Of a stretch of 64,000 bases of DNA, positions 36,018 through 44,389 are shown piece by piece. The stretch is taken from NCBI RefSeq assembly GCF_025847205.1, contig NZ_JAOYTH010000010.1:186001-250000 (forward strand), given 5' to 3'. A program made the position numbers and the translations under genes. Origin of the DNA: Pararhizobium sp. YC-54 (GTDB taxonomy: Bacteria > Pseudomonadota > Alphaproteobacteria > Rhizobiales > Rhizobiaceae). The notes below the pieces were generated by a model. The model worked only from the letters and a program-made list of their open reading frames with translations, ran no database searches and was not told the DNA's origin. How positions within the stretch are numbered: the stretch's first letter is position 1; every line of letters begins with the position of its first letter.

Positions 36018-36890
36018 ATGTCGTTGCACATGGCCATCGTTTTCACGCACCTTCGATCCTTTCATGCGGTCGCCGAAAATCGTGGGTTCACGGCTGCCGC
36101 CAAGGCATTGCACGTCAGCCAACCGACGGTGACGACGCAGGTGAAAGAGCTGGAAGAGCGCTATGGTGTTGAGCTGTTCTTGCGGCAAGGCCGCCGTGTC
36201 GAGCTCTCCGAAACGGGACGATCGCTCTTCGAAATCAGCGCCAGGATCATGAAACTCCACGAGGAGGCCGACGAACTGCTTTCGAGCAGCGGACACCTGA
36301 TGACCGGTCAGTTGAAGATCGCAGCGGTCGGGCCGTTTCATGCCACGGAAATGGTGGCACGTTTCCTTGCCGAGTATCCCCTTTTTAATATCAGGATGCT
36401 GCTCGGCAACTCGGATCTTACGCTTTCGCGCATCATCGACCTTGAGGCGGACGTCGCCATCCTGGCGCATATCGTCGAAGACCCCCGCGTCCACTCCATC
36501 CCCTTCAGCACGCATGAAGTCGTGGTCTTCGTATGCTGCGATCACCCCTGGTACGAGCGCGATGAAGTCAACATTAGCGAACTTGTCGGACAACCACTCA
36601 TCCTGCGGGAAACAGGCTCCACCACTCGCCGAGCTCTTGAGGCAGCGGCCGAAAGCGCAAACATCGAGATCAATCCTTTTCTTGAGATCGGCAGCCGCGA
36701 AGGTGTTTGGAAAGCCGTGGAGCGCGGTCTTGGCATCGGCGTTGTCGCGGATTTCGAATTCGTCTCGCATCCGAGATTGAAGACCATTCGCATTGCGGAT
36801 ATCGACGTGAAGACCGAGTATCGTCTCGCCTGCCTGCGCGAACGGCAGTGGTCGCGCAAGATCAAGGCTTTTTTTGCCGCGGTTCTTTAA
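36018..36890 (+). CDS. LysR-family transcriptional regulator of the phosphonate operon
   Basis: The protein (about 290 aa) has the LysR helix-turn-helix (FTHLRSFHAVAENRGFTAAAKALHVSQPTVTTQVKELEERYGVELF) and an effector-binding domain (LKIAAVGPFHATEMVARFL). It is divergent from the phosphonate operon. The frame is open upstream to 35898, but that extension would cross the candidate operator. ATGs at 36018 and 36030 fit the family length, although neither has a strong ribosome-binding site. The exact start is therefore uncertain. Confidence 0.88.
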   Translation: MSLHMAIVFTHLRSFHAVAENRGFTAAAKALHVSQPTVTTQVKELEERYGVELFLRQGRRVELSETGRSLFEISARIMKLHEEADELLSSSGHLMTGQLKIAAVGPFHATEMVARFLAEYPLFNIRMLLGNSDLTLSRIIDLEADVAILAHIVEDPRVHSIPFSTHEVVVFVCCDHPWYERDEVNISELVGQPLILRETGSTTRRALEAAAESANIEINPFLEIGSREGVWKAVERGLGIGVVADFEFVSHPRLKTIRIADIDVKTEYRLACLRERQWSRKIKAFFAAVL

Positions 36891-37100
36891 CGCTGCGCCA
36901 TTGCGATCCACCTCGTGCCGGCGGCCGAAGGTTTCACGAGAGCCTGGGCGCGGCTCGGTTATCCAGCGCTACCGCCGGCAGTTTACTTCGCGCACTTGAC
37001 CTCTCGCCCAAGAGCAACGCCCGCTTCGACACCAGGCCAGCCAATCCTGTTTGACGTGCGCCGCTGGCCGGCTCGAAGGCCAAGCGGCGCACTTTCGGTC

Positions 37101-37589
37101 TTACAAATAAATGGGATTGGACCACGCGAGTTTTCCATCGGCAGCCATGATCATGACACGGCACCAATCACCGATGAATTTTTTCAACGGGAATTGCGCC
37201 GAAGTCATATCCGTGCCGGAGATGGCTTCGTTTTTCGATCCACGCCCCACGACTATGATCTGGATTACCGCTGAACACTCGATTTTGACCGTCTCGCCGT
37301 GGAGGGCGATGTTGCCGATCGTCGGCCCTGCAGAGGCGATCAACAGGCCGCTCGGTAGACTTTTCAAACGAGGGCGGTTTGCGCCGAGACGCACGGCCCC
37401 GCTGGGTGCGGGGCCGCACTTTGCCAAATCTTCAGGCTGCAAATTGATCTCCCCCAAGATTCGGATTTCAAGCTTAGATTGCGGCTGCTGGCGGGCAAGC
37501 TTTAAATTCCAATGCTCAACCCGCTCTGACAAACGGCAAGGGATACCGATAGGAACCTCGACATCCTTCGCTAGACGATATGCGTTGGC
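37101..37589 (-). pseudogene. C-terminal fragment of a PHP-type (CehA/McbA-like) metallohydrolase
   Basis: About 162 codons are open from a stop at 37590-37592 to a stop at 37101. The translation includes VEVPIGIPCRLSERVEHWNL, LPSGLLIASAGPTIGNIALH and the end GDWCRVMIMAADGKLAWSNP followed by IYL. This resembles the tail of CehA/McbA-type metallohydrolases. The catalytic PHP domain that should precede it is missing, and the sequence upstream is not alignable by eye. The family call is from memory of the tail pattern and needs a search. Confidence 0.45.
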
Positions 37590-37736
37590 TTACAACCGTT
37601 TGGCTTTTTCGATGTTCTTGGAATATACCGCGCGCGGCAAGCGCATACTTGAGTTCGTCTGACCTGCCACTGAACTTTCATCCAGTGGCGATTAGAGCCC
37701 TCGGCGGTTTTGGATGCGCCAAGCGGCGCGGTGTGA

Positions 37737-37895
37737 GCGACCGGCGGAAACGCGAAGCTTTCCGAAAAGCAGGTGATCGAAACGGCGCGCGAGACGGTTG
37801 AACGTGTTCGGGCGGTATGGGAGCCGGAAGAGAAGAAGAACCTGCCGACGGCCGCCAAGGTCGCCGATAAAGCCAACACGCGCGCCGACGGTTGA
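37737..37895 (+). other. Unassigned coding-like fragment
   Basis: Fifty-two codons are open between stops and read as a charged helical segment (VIETARETVERVRAVWEPEE followed by KKNLPTAAKVADKANTRADG). The codon pattern looks coding, but there is no convincing start or ribosome-binding site and no recognised family. It may be the end of a lost gene. Confidence 0.25.
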
Positions 37896-38151
37896 GTTGT
37901 ATCGTGAGTTCGCGAAGTAGTGCCTCGCAGCTCGGCATTCAACTTATCGAGCTTTGCTGTATTTCAAGGCGTTAGCCCCATTCAAACAGTGTGACCGTTG
38001 GTTCGAATCCTCTCAAGAGCAAGCCATCTTTCTGAAAACTCGGACACGCAAGACGCATTGAATCGGAATTCGCTCCGAAACCGATCAGGTCGGCCCAGTC
38101 GATCCGAGAGCCACAACATAACCGAAGGCAATTGCTGGCGGTCTCGTTTTT

Positions 38152-39024
38152 CTAAGTACTCAGACCATTCAGCTCGGTCCAGAGAGGATAGTGGTCCGAC
38201 CCCCTGGCCTCTCCGTCGGCCCAGCATCGTCTGACGTTTCCTGCCAGCGATGCGGAAACGAAACAATGATCGATGCGGCCCGCTTGCGGATGCGTGCTGC
38301 CCTCGCTTTCCGGATTCCCTCCCGCGACCCAGACATCGGCAAGCCCGTCGCGATTGACAAGGCGGCCGTACTGGCCCGCCCGTGGCCCGATCATCCGGGC
38401 ATACTCAGCGCTGTCGGCGGTGAAATTCATATCTCCCATCACCACCATGTCACGCGGCATCGGCGGCATGTCGCCCTCCGTCCAGCCGGAGGCGGGATCG
38501 GGATGGCCGCCGCACCAGGCTCCCCCCTCGGCAGGCGCCCGCGCGAAAATATCGAGCATGGCCTCCACCTGCGGCAGGCGGGTCTCGGCGCAAAGATGGC
38601 TGAGATGGACGCTGTAGACCCGCAGCGCCCGTCCGTCGGCCTCGATCACCGTCTCCAGCATGCCCTGCTGGATCGAGTGCTGCGTCAGCGTGGCGAATTT
38701 CGGCAGGGGGAAATTACGGCTGGAGAGGATCGGAAAGCGCGACAGGACCATGGTGCCGAACTGGCGGCGGCGGGAGACGAGACGCCCCTCGCTGCCCCGA
38801 AAACTCGCATCCATGTCGAAATTGGCGCCATAGACCCAATAGCGGTCGCCGAGTGCATCGGCGATGACCTGCGGCGTGTCCACCATGCCGGAGCGAGCCC
38901 AATAACGGTCCACTTCCTGCAACGCGATGATATCGGCATCGCGGATTTCATCGGCAATGCGGGTGAGATCGTAGCGCCCGTCGGCACCCAGTCCGTACTG
39001 GATATTGTAGGAAACGAGCTTCAT
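38152..39024 (-). CDS. Endonuclease/exonuclease/phosphatase (EEP) family hydrolase
   Basis: The 290-residue protein shows the EEP signature: MKLVSYNIQYG (metal Asn), IIALQEVDRYW (metal Glu), VVMGDMNFTADSAEY (Asp-x-Asn pair) and GSDHYPLWTEL (terminal His). Family members cut phosphodiester or phosphomonoester bonds in nucleic acids, inositol phosphates or lipids. There is no signal peptide, so it acts in the cytoplasm. It is the last gene of an operon with a glycerophosphodiesterase and an Ugp-like importer, and it overlaps the former by four bases. This favours a small imported phosphodiester as substrate. Confidence 0.88.
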   Translation of the reverse strand: MKLVSYNIQYGLGADGRYDLTRIADEIRDADIIALQEVDRYWARSGMVDTPQVIADALGDRYWVYGANFDMDASFRGSEGRLVSRRRQFGTMVLSRFPILSSRNFPLPKFATLTQHSIQQGMLETVIEADGRALRVYSVHLSHLCAETRLPQVEAMLDIFARAPAEGGAWCGGHPDPASGWTEGDMPPMPRDMVVMGDMNFTADSAEYARMIGPRAGQYGRLVNRDGLADVWVAGGNPESEGSTHPQAGRIDHCFVSASLAGNVRRCWADGEARGSDHYPLWTELNGLST

Positions 39025-39734
39025 GCGGCAGTCCTCCTGCGCGCTTCGGCGAAGAGGTCGGGACGGTCGAGATTGATGTAATCGACGCCGGCGCCAGCGA
39101 TCTCGATATGCGTGGCCGGATCGTCGCCGCCGTAATAGACCATGACTTCAAGACCAGCGGTCCGGCAGGTGTCCACAAGACCTGGACGGATCATCTGCGC
39201 GGGCGTGATCTCCAGGATCGACGCATGATGCAGCGGCCCTGCCAAAGACGGCGATTTTGCCATGTCGAGCGTGATCATCTTGCGGAATTCGGGAGCGACA
39301 GCATGAAGACCATCGCGCATCTGCGCGCTGAAAGAGAAGTAAAACGTCTCGTCCACCATGCCGAGATCGCGCACGAGCGCTGCCAGCCTGACCGGATTGC
39401 AAAGCTTCAGCTCGATGTAAACACCGCAGCGGCCGCGCAGATGCTCCAGATAGGCATCTAGGCGCGGCACGGGCTGGCCCGAAAATTCCGCGCCGAACCA
39501 CGTCCCTGCATCGAGCCTGTCGATCTCCTTCGAGTGGGCGTGCCCAATAGGACCGGTGCCGTTCGTCGTCCGCTCGAAGGTCTCGTCATGCAGTACGTAA
39601 AGCACGCCGTCGGCGCTTTCGCGGACATCGAGTTCAACGTAGTCGGCACCCTGCTTCAGGGCCAGGTCTGCCGCGGCAAAGGTGTTCTCCGGTGCAAACG
39701 CGTTTGCGCCGCGATGGGAAACGATCCTGGTCAT
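39021..39734 (-). CDS. Glycerophosphodiester phosphodiesterase (UgpQ-like)
   Basis: The 237-residue protein has the GDPD motifs SHRGANAFAPENT (catalytic His with Arg), YVELDVRESADGVLYVLHDE (metal Glu/Asp and second catalytic His) and VYIELKLC (metal Glu). It should release glycerol-3-phosphate and an alcohol from deacylated phospholipids. It lacks a signal peptide, as expected for a cytoplasmic UgpQ-type enzyme that acts on imported diesters. It overlaps both neighbours by four bases. Confidence 0.93.
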   Translation of the reverse strand: MTRIVSHRGANAFAPENTFAAADLALKQGADYVELDVRESADGVLYVLHDETFERTTNGTGPIGHAHSKEIDRLDAGTWFGAEFSGQPVPRLDAYLEHLRGRCGVYIELKLCNPVRLAALVRDLGMVDETFYFSFSAQMRDGLHAVAPEFRKMITLDMAKSPSLAGPLHHASILEITPAQMIRPGLVDTCRTAGLEVMVYYGGDDPATHIEIAGAGVDYINLDRPDLFAEARRRTAA

Positions 39735-40861
39735 TGGGCGACCTCCGCATGGGACGGGTGGCGCACGGATGGCACAGGCTCATGGATGGTCGTGGTGATA
39801 TCTGCATTGAGGCCTGGAAGCCGGTTACCTTCGGCATCGAAGAACAGCGTGCGCTGCGCATTGAACGTGAGGCCGACGGTTTCGCCGATCACAAAACGCG
39901 CCGTCTCGCCGGTTTCGAGCGCATGCAGACGGCCGAACGGAGTTTGGAGTGTGTAGAAGATTTCGCGGCCCATCGGCTCGATCAACGAGACCTTGCCGGT
40001 CATCGCCGTGTCCGCGGATGCGATCAGTGCGATGTCCTCGGGCCGCAGGCCGAAGGTGACGGCGCCGCGATAGATGGCGGAAAGGCTCAGCACCCGTTCG
40101 CCGACCAGGGCCGTGTCGCCGCGCGCTTCGCCCTTGATCAGGTTGATCGGCGGCGAACCGATGAAGCCGGCAACGAAGATGTCGTGCGGGCTGCGGTAGA
40201 GTTCGTCCGGCGTGCCGATCTGCGCGATGTTGCCGTTGTTCATGCAGATGATGCGGTCGGCCATGGTCGTCGCCTCGATCTGATCGTGGGTAACGATCAG
40301 CGTGGTGATGCCGAGGCGCGACTGAAGAGCCTTGATCTCGGCCCGCATGGCGATGCGCAGTGTTGCATCGAGATTGGAGAGCGGCTCGTCGAGCAAAAGG
40401 ATGTTCGGCTCCTTCACCAGTGCGCGGGCGAGCGCCACGCGCTGCTGCTGGCCGCCGGAAAGCTGCCCGGGACGGCGTTCGAGCAACTTGTCCACCTGCA
40501 CGAGGGCGGCCGCCTCGCGCACCCGCCTGTCGGCTTCGTCCTTTGGAACGTCCTTGAAGCGCAGCGGAAAGGCGATGTTCTGCTGCACCGTCAGATGCGG
40601 ATAAAGCGCATAGGACTGAAAGACGATGCCGACATTGCGGTCGCGGGCATCGACGCGGTTGACGGTGTGATCGTCGAAAAGGATCTGTCCCGAGGTCGGG
40701 GCATAGAGGCCCGCGAGCAGGAACAGCGTCGTCGATTTTCCGCACCCCGAAGGGCCGAGAATGGCGACGAATTCGCCGTCGTCGATGGTCAGGTCCATCG
40801 GCCGCAGAACCTCGGTCTGGCCCCAGCTTTTTGTGACTTTGTCGAGTGTGATCTTTGCCAT
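39731..40861 (-). CDS. ABC importer ATP-binding protein, UgpC/MalK type
   Basis: The 376-residue protein has Walker A GPSGCGKSTTLFLLAG, Q-loop VFQSYALYPHLTV, signature LSGGQQQRVALARALV, Walker B ILLLDEPLSNLDA and the switch His in IVTHDQIEATTMAD. A C-terminal regulatory domain follows. It begins four bases after the permease stop and overlaps the glycerophosphodiesterase gene, which ties transport to the hydrolase. In E. coli, UgpC and UgpQ are likewise adjacent. Confidence 0.94.
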   Translation of the reverse strand: MAKITLDKVTKSWGQTEVLRPMDLTIDDGEFVAILGPSGCGKSTTLFLLAGLYAPTSGQILFDDHTVNRVDARDRNVGIVFQSYALYPHLTVQQNIAFPLRFKDVPKDEADRRVREAAALVQVDKLLERRPGQLSGGQQQRVALARALVKEPNILLLDEPLSNLDATLRIAMRAEIKALQSRLGITTLIVTHDQIEATTMADRIICMNNGNIAQIGTPDELYRSPHDIFVAGFIGSPPINLIKGEARGDTALVGERVLSLSAIYRGAVTFGLRPEDIALIASADTAMTGKVSLIEPMGREIFYTLQTPFGRLHALETGETARFVIGETVGLTFNAQRTLFFDAEGNRLPGLNADITTTIHEPVPSVRHPSHAEVAQ

Positions 40862-40865
40862 TCTC

Positions 40866-41936
40866 TTATCCCTTGATCCCGCCGAAGCTCATCTGGGTCA
40901 GGTATTTTTGCGTGAAGATGTAGAGGACGAGCGCCGGCAGCACGTAGACGACGCCGACGGCGGCGACGAGGCTGTAATCGACGCCCATGCTGTCCTCCGA
41001 AACGAAGAAGAGGTAGAGGCTCATCGTCAGGCTGGTCTTTTCGATCAGCAGCGTCTGCACGAAGACATATTCCTCCCACCCCCGCAGGAAGGTGAAGGTC
41101 CCGACCGCGATCAGCCCGCCGACGACCTGCGGTAGCACCACCATGCGGAAGGCCTGGAAACGCGAAGCGCCATCGGTGATCGCGCTCATCTCGATGTCCC
41201 AGGGAACGGCATCGAAGAACCCTTTGAGCACGAAGATCGCAAACGGCAGTTCGAGTGCGCACAGGACCAGGATGACGCCCGAGAGCGAGTTGAGAAGACC
41301 CATCCAGTACATCTGGATGAAGATGGCCACCGTCAGCGCCAGTGCCGGAAAGGCATGCAGCAACAACAGCCCGCGCAGAAAACTTTCCCGCCCGGCAAAG
41401 GAAAAGCGCGACAGCGCATAGGCGGCGGGTGCGGCGACGACCGTGACGATCAGCGTCTGTGCGCCGGCAAAAGCGAAGGAATTGCCCATCGCCGACCAGA
41501 CCGATGGCATCAAACCGATGCGGCTCTGGCTGCCGCGCTCGGCCGCAACGCTGGCGGGATCCCAAAGGAAGGCAAAATTGTCGATCGTCAGGTAAGGCCC
41601 GACACCGGCGACGAGTGCAGCGACCGTTACAAGCGTCACGCCCCATTGCAGCCGCTTGGCCGTTTGCCCTTCGGGAGCAAAGAGGGCAATGGTGATAAGC
41701 GCGAGATAACCGGCCGCCGCGACGGCGAACAGCCGCCAGAGGATGGTCGTTCCATCGCCGCCCTTGCCCGTCAGCGAAATTGCCAGCAACCACAAATAAG
41801 GCAGGACGATCGGTAGCGAAACGACGGTCAGGAAGCCGATCACGATGGCGAGAAAGCCGGTACGGTTCCAGAGCGTCCGGCGAGCCATTCGGCTCCAGTC
41901 CGGGGTCGCTGAGGAGGAGGATGTGGTCACGCTCAT
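40866..41936 (-). CDS. Carbohydrate-type ABC permease, MalG/UgpE family, with extended N-terminal half
   Basis: At 356 residues this subunit is longer than the usual 280. Extra helices (FLAIVIGFLTVVSLPIVLPYL, then segments around residues 65-110) precede the standard core. The EAA loop is MSAITDGASRFQAFRMVVLP. The start shares one base with the stop of the partner permease (TAATG). Confidence 0.9.
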   Translation of the reverse strand: MSVTTSSSSATPDWSRMARRTLWNRTGFLAIVIGFLTVVSLPIVLPYLWLLAISLTGKGGDGTTILWRLFAVAAAGYLALITIALFAPEGQTAKRLQWGVTLVTVAALVAGVGPYLTIDNFAFLWDPASVAAERGSQSRIGLMPSVWSAMGNSFAFAGAQTLIVTVVAAPAAYALSRFSFAGRESFLRGLLLLHAFPALALTVAIFIQMYWMGLLNSLSGVILVLCALELPFAIFVLKGFFDAVPWDIEMSAITDGASRFQAFRMVVLPQVVGGLIAVGTFTFLRGWEEYVFVQTLLIEKTSLTMSLYLFFVSEDSMGVDYSLVAAVGVVYVLPALVLYIFTQKYLTQMSFGGIKG

Positions 41937-42847
41937 TACAATACCTCGATCTTAGGGGCCGCGAAGCTCTGCTTCATGCCGGCCATGCGCCATTGCAGCA
42001 GCGTGACCGCAACGCCGATCACCATCAGGCCGAGCGCCAACGCTGCGCCATAGGCATAGGCGCCGCTCTCGAAGGCGCGGCGATAGACGTAGAGCGCGTA
42101 GGTGGTGGAATCGTAGACCGGCCCGCCGCGGGTAATCAGCAGGATGTATTCATAAGTCGTCATCAACGAGAGCGCCTGGTAGATGGTGATGAAGCGTAGC
42201 GGCGGCAGAAGCGCCGGCAGCACAACATGGCGCAGCACCGACCATTCGCCGGCGCCGTCGATGCGGGCGGCGCTGAACAGGTGCGCCGGAATGGAGCGGA
42301 TCGTCGAGGTCATGATGACCATGGCGAAGGAGGCGCCGACCATGCCATTGGCGATGACGATCAGAAGCAGCGGCTGGTCGTTGCGCAGATTGAGCAGCGG
42401 AAGGCCGAGAGCGCCGCCGATCTGGTTGATGAGACCGTAGGGCGTCGGATCGGCGACCCAGATCCACAAGACGCCGTAAAGCACCGCCGGGCTCATGCGC
42501 GGCAAAAGCCAGAGACCGCGGAAGAACGCGCCGAGCCGCTCCGGGACCGCCGTCGTCGTGACGGCGAGAATGGCGCCGAGACCGATATTGAACAGGAACA
42601 GCGTTGCCGTCACGTAGATGAACGTCGTCATCAGCACCATCGGCAGGCGGCTGTCGCGGCCGAGCATTCGCAGGACATTGTCGAAGGTGAACTTCTCCAC
42701 CTTGAGATTGACGCCCATGTTGGTGAAGGCGATGACGATGTCGATCAGGATCGGCGCGATGAAGAACACCGACAAGACGATGATAGCGGGCATCAGATAA
42801 AGAAGCGGGCGGGCGGGCCGGTGGCGTCTTGGCGGTTGGGAAATCAT
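41936..42847 (-). CDS. Carbohydrate-type ABC permease, MalF/UgpA family
   Basis: The 303-residue protein starts its first helix with PARPLLYLMPAIIVLSVFFI and carries the EAA loop FSAARIDGAGEWSVLRHVVL. AGGA lies eight bases before the ATG. It follows the binding-protein gene after a strong hairpin and overlaps the second permease by one base. Confidence 0.92.
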   Translation of the reverse strand: MISQPPRRHRPARPLLYLMPAIIVLSVFFIAPILIDIVIAFTNMGVNLKVEKFTFDNVLRMLGRDSRLPMVLMTTFIYVTATLFLFNIGLGAILAVTTTAVPERLGAFFRGLWLLPRMSPAVLYGVLWIWVADPTPYGLINQIGGALGLPLLNLRNDQPLLLIVIANGMVGASFAMVIMTSTIRSIPAHLFSAARIDGAGEWSVLRHVVLPALLPPLRFITIYQALSLMTTYEYILLITRGGPVYDSTTYALYVYRRAFESGAYAYGAALALGLMVIGVAVTLLQWRMAGMKQSFAAPKIEVL

Positions 42848-42866
42848 GAGCAGGATCCTAAATGCA

Positions 42867-42899
42867 GAAGACAGGCCGGTGCTCGACCGGCCTGTCTTC
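42867..42899 (-). promoter_or_regulatory. Intercistronic hairpin between binding-protein and permease genes
   Basis: Perfect 14-base arms GAAGACAGGCCGGT (42867-42880) and ACCGGCCTGTCTTC (42886-42899) flank a five-base loop. It begins eight bases after the stop of the binding-protein gene. There is no U-tract, so a role in mRNA stability or partial termination is likely. Confidence 0.65.
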
Positions 42900-42907
42900 G
42901 TCCGTCG

Positions 42908-44275
42908 TTAGTTGGCGAGCGCATCACGGATTTCGACTTCGTCGCCGAACTGGACTTCCAGCTCATCGGCAATGAATTCGACGGCCTCGGCAGCGCTCAT
43001 GCGGCTGGTCTCGACGGCCTGGAGACCGCTGAACAGCACCTTGTTGTAGCTGCCGAACTTGGTGTGGTTGGGCACGAAATTGGCGTGCACCATCATCGGC
43101 GACGCGGCTTCGAGCGCCCAGTTCGCCTTGTATTCCGGCATGGCCGTCTGAGCGTTGCTGATCGCCGTGTGGTAGGAGGAAACGGCGTGCTTGGTGTTGA
43201 AATAGGGAAGCGAGGCAAGCGCCACTAGATCGGCGGCGATCCCGGCATTCGTCCCCTTCGGGTTGATCGCATAGGCGATCGGGTGCGACAGGTTGGCCGG
43301 CTTGCCGCCCTTTTCGGCGGCGGGCGCCGGGATCCAGCCGATCTTGTTGAAATAGCCCTTGCCATCGGTCGGCCAGGTCGCACCGAGCTTGTCGCCGACC
43401 TGCCAGGCAACAGCCCATACACCCTGATGGAAGACGAAGGCTTTTTCCTGCTTGAAGGCGGTCTGGATCGCCTCCCAGCTCATGGCCGTGTTGTCGGCGG
43501 GAGTGACGCCTTCCTTGGCGTTGCGCTCGTACCAGGACAGGGCCGCTTCCATTTCCTTCTTCGGGAAGAGCAGCTTGCCGGTCTTTTCGTCGGTAAACTT
43601 CACGCCGTTCGAGGCGAAGACCATCAGATAGTCGATACCGACATTCGGGCGGTGCAGCATGCCGTACTGGGCGGCACCCTTCTCGACCACTTCCTTGCTG
43701 AGGGCGGTGAAGTCGTCGAGGGTGAAGTTGCCGGTCTCGACCTTGGCGGGAATGGCATCGATGAAGGCTTCGTCCTTGCCGATCTTGCGCAGCATGTCCT
43801 TGTTGTAGAAGAACATGCGGATCTCGGCGTCCTGCGGGATCGCATAGACCTTGCCGTCGATACCCTTGACGGAATTCCACAGCACGGGCAGCACGTCGCC
43901 GTAAACCCAAGGCTTGGAGGCGATTTCCTCGTCGAGCGCCTTGGCATAGCCGTCGGCCGCGAACTGCCCGATCCATTCGTGCGGCAGCAGGTAGACATCC
44001 GGGCCCTGATTGACCGCAAAAGCCTTCAGCGTATCGAGGGCATAGTCGTCCCAGCCCTTCTGGCCGCTGTTGTTTACCTCGATCACGATCGTCTTGTCGA
44101 TCCCGGCGGCCTTGTACTGGCTGTTCAGGATGGCGGCGGCGTCCTCGATGTTGGTAACGCGGGCAGGCCCGTTGCGATCGGCAAGGGTCCACAACTTCAG
44201 CTTGATCTCTTCGGCACTTGCTGTAGTTGCGAGGAGAGCGATGGTGGTCGCGGCAAGAGTTAGGGTACGAAACAT
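42908..44275 (-). CDS. Extracellular solute-binding protein, family 1
   Basis: This is the periplasmic receptor of the Ugp-like importer. The 455-residue protein has a signal peptide (FRTLTLAATTIALLATTASA) and family segments DVYLLPHEWIGQFAADGYAK, AIPQDAEIRMFFYNKDML and NLSHPIAYAINPKGTNAGIA. It is the first gene of the six-gene unit and is divergent from a ROK regulator. The glycerophosphodiesterase and EEP genes downstream point to a phosphodiester ligand, but the sequence itself does not prove it. Confidence 0.92.
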   Translation of the reverse strand: MFRTLTLAATTIALLATTASAEEIKLKLWTLADRNGPARVTNIEDAAAILNSQYKAAGIDKTIVIEVNNSGQKGWDDYALDTLKAFAVNQGPDVYLLPHEWIGQFAADGYAKALDEEIASKPWVYGDVLPVLWNSVKGIDGKVYAIPQDAEIRMFFYNKDMLRKIGKDEAFIDAIPAKVETGNFTLDDFTALSKEVVEKGAAQYGMLHRPNVGIDYLMVFASNGVKFTDEKTGKLLFPKKEMEAALSWYERNAKEGVTPADNTAMSWEAIQTAFKQEKAFVFHQGVWAVAWQVGDKLGATWPTDGKGYFNKIGWIPAPAAEKGGKPANLSHPIAYAINPKGTNAGIAADLVALASLPYFNTKHAVSSYHTAISNAQTAMPEYKANWALEAASPMMVHANFVPNHTKFGSYNKVLFSGLQAVETSRMSAAEAVEFIADELEVQFGDEVEIRDALAN

Positions 44276-44321
44276 GATGCCTCACTTGGATTTGGTGGAA
44301 CGATGATGGCTGGACAATTAA

Positions 44322-44338
44322 TTAAGTTGCTTACTTAA
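44322..44338. promoter_or_regulatory. Candidate ROK operator, perfect inverted repeat
   Basis: TTAAGT-TGCTT-ACTTAA lies between the divergent importer operon and the ROK gene, 47 bases upstream of the former and 52 bases upstream of the latter. The surrounding 30 bases are AT-rich. A single regulator could control both directions from here. Confidence 0.5.
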
Positions 44339-44389
44339 CAATTGAATGACAATTCTGTTGTGCCAAGTTATTTTTTAGAGAAATCAAAA

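Larger units (their letters stand above)
36891..38151. other. Gene-poor region with decayed fragments
   Basis: About 1.26 kb separates the LysR stop from the EEP-family gene. It holds one recognisable C-terminal fragment on the minus strand (37101-37589), one short unassigned coding-like stretch on the plus strand (37737-37895) and a T-loop-like string near 37999 that does not fold into a tRNA. Nothing intact was found, and the pattern fits an old insertion or deletion site. Confidence 0.6.

Noticed and set aside
37990..38020. GGTTCGAATCC string resembling a tRNA T-arm
   Set aside because: The five-base stem does not pair beyond two bases, and no acceptor, D or anticodon arms are found. At best it is an old attachment-site remnant.
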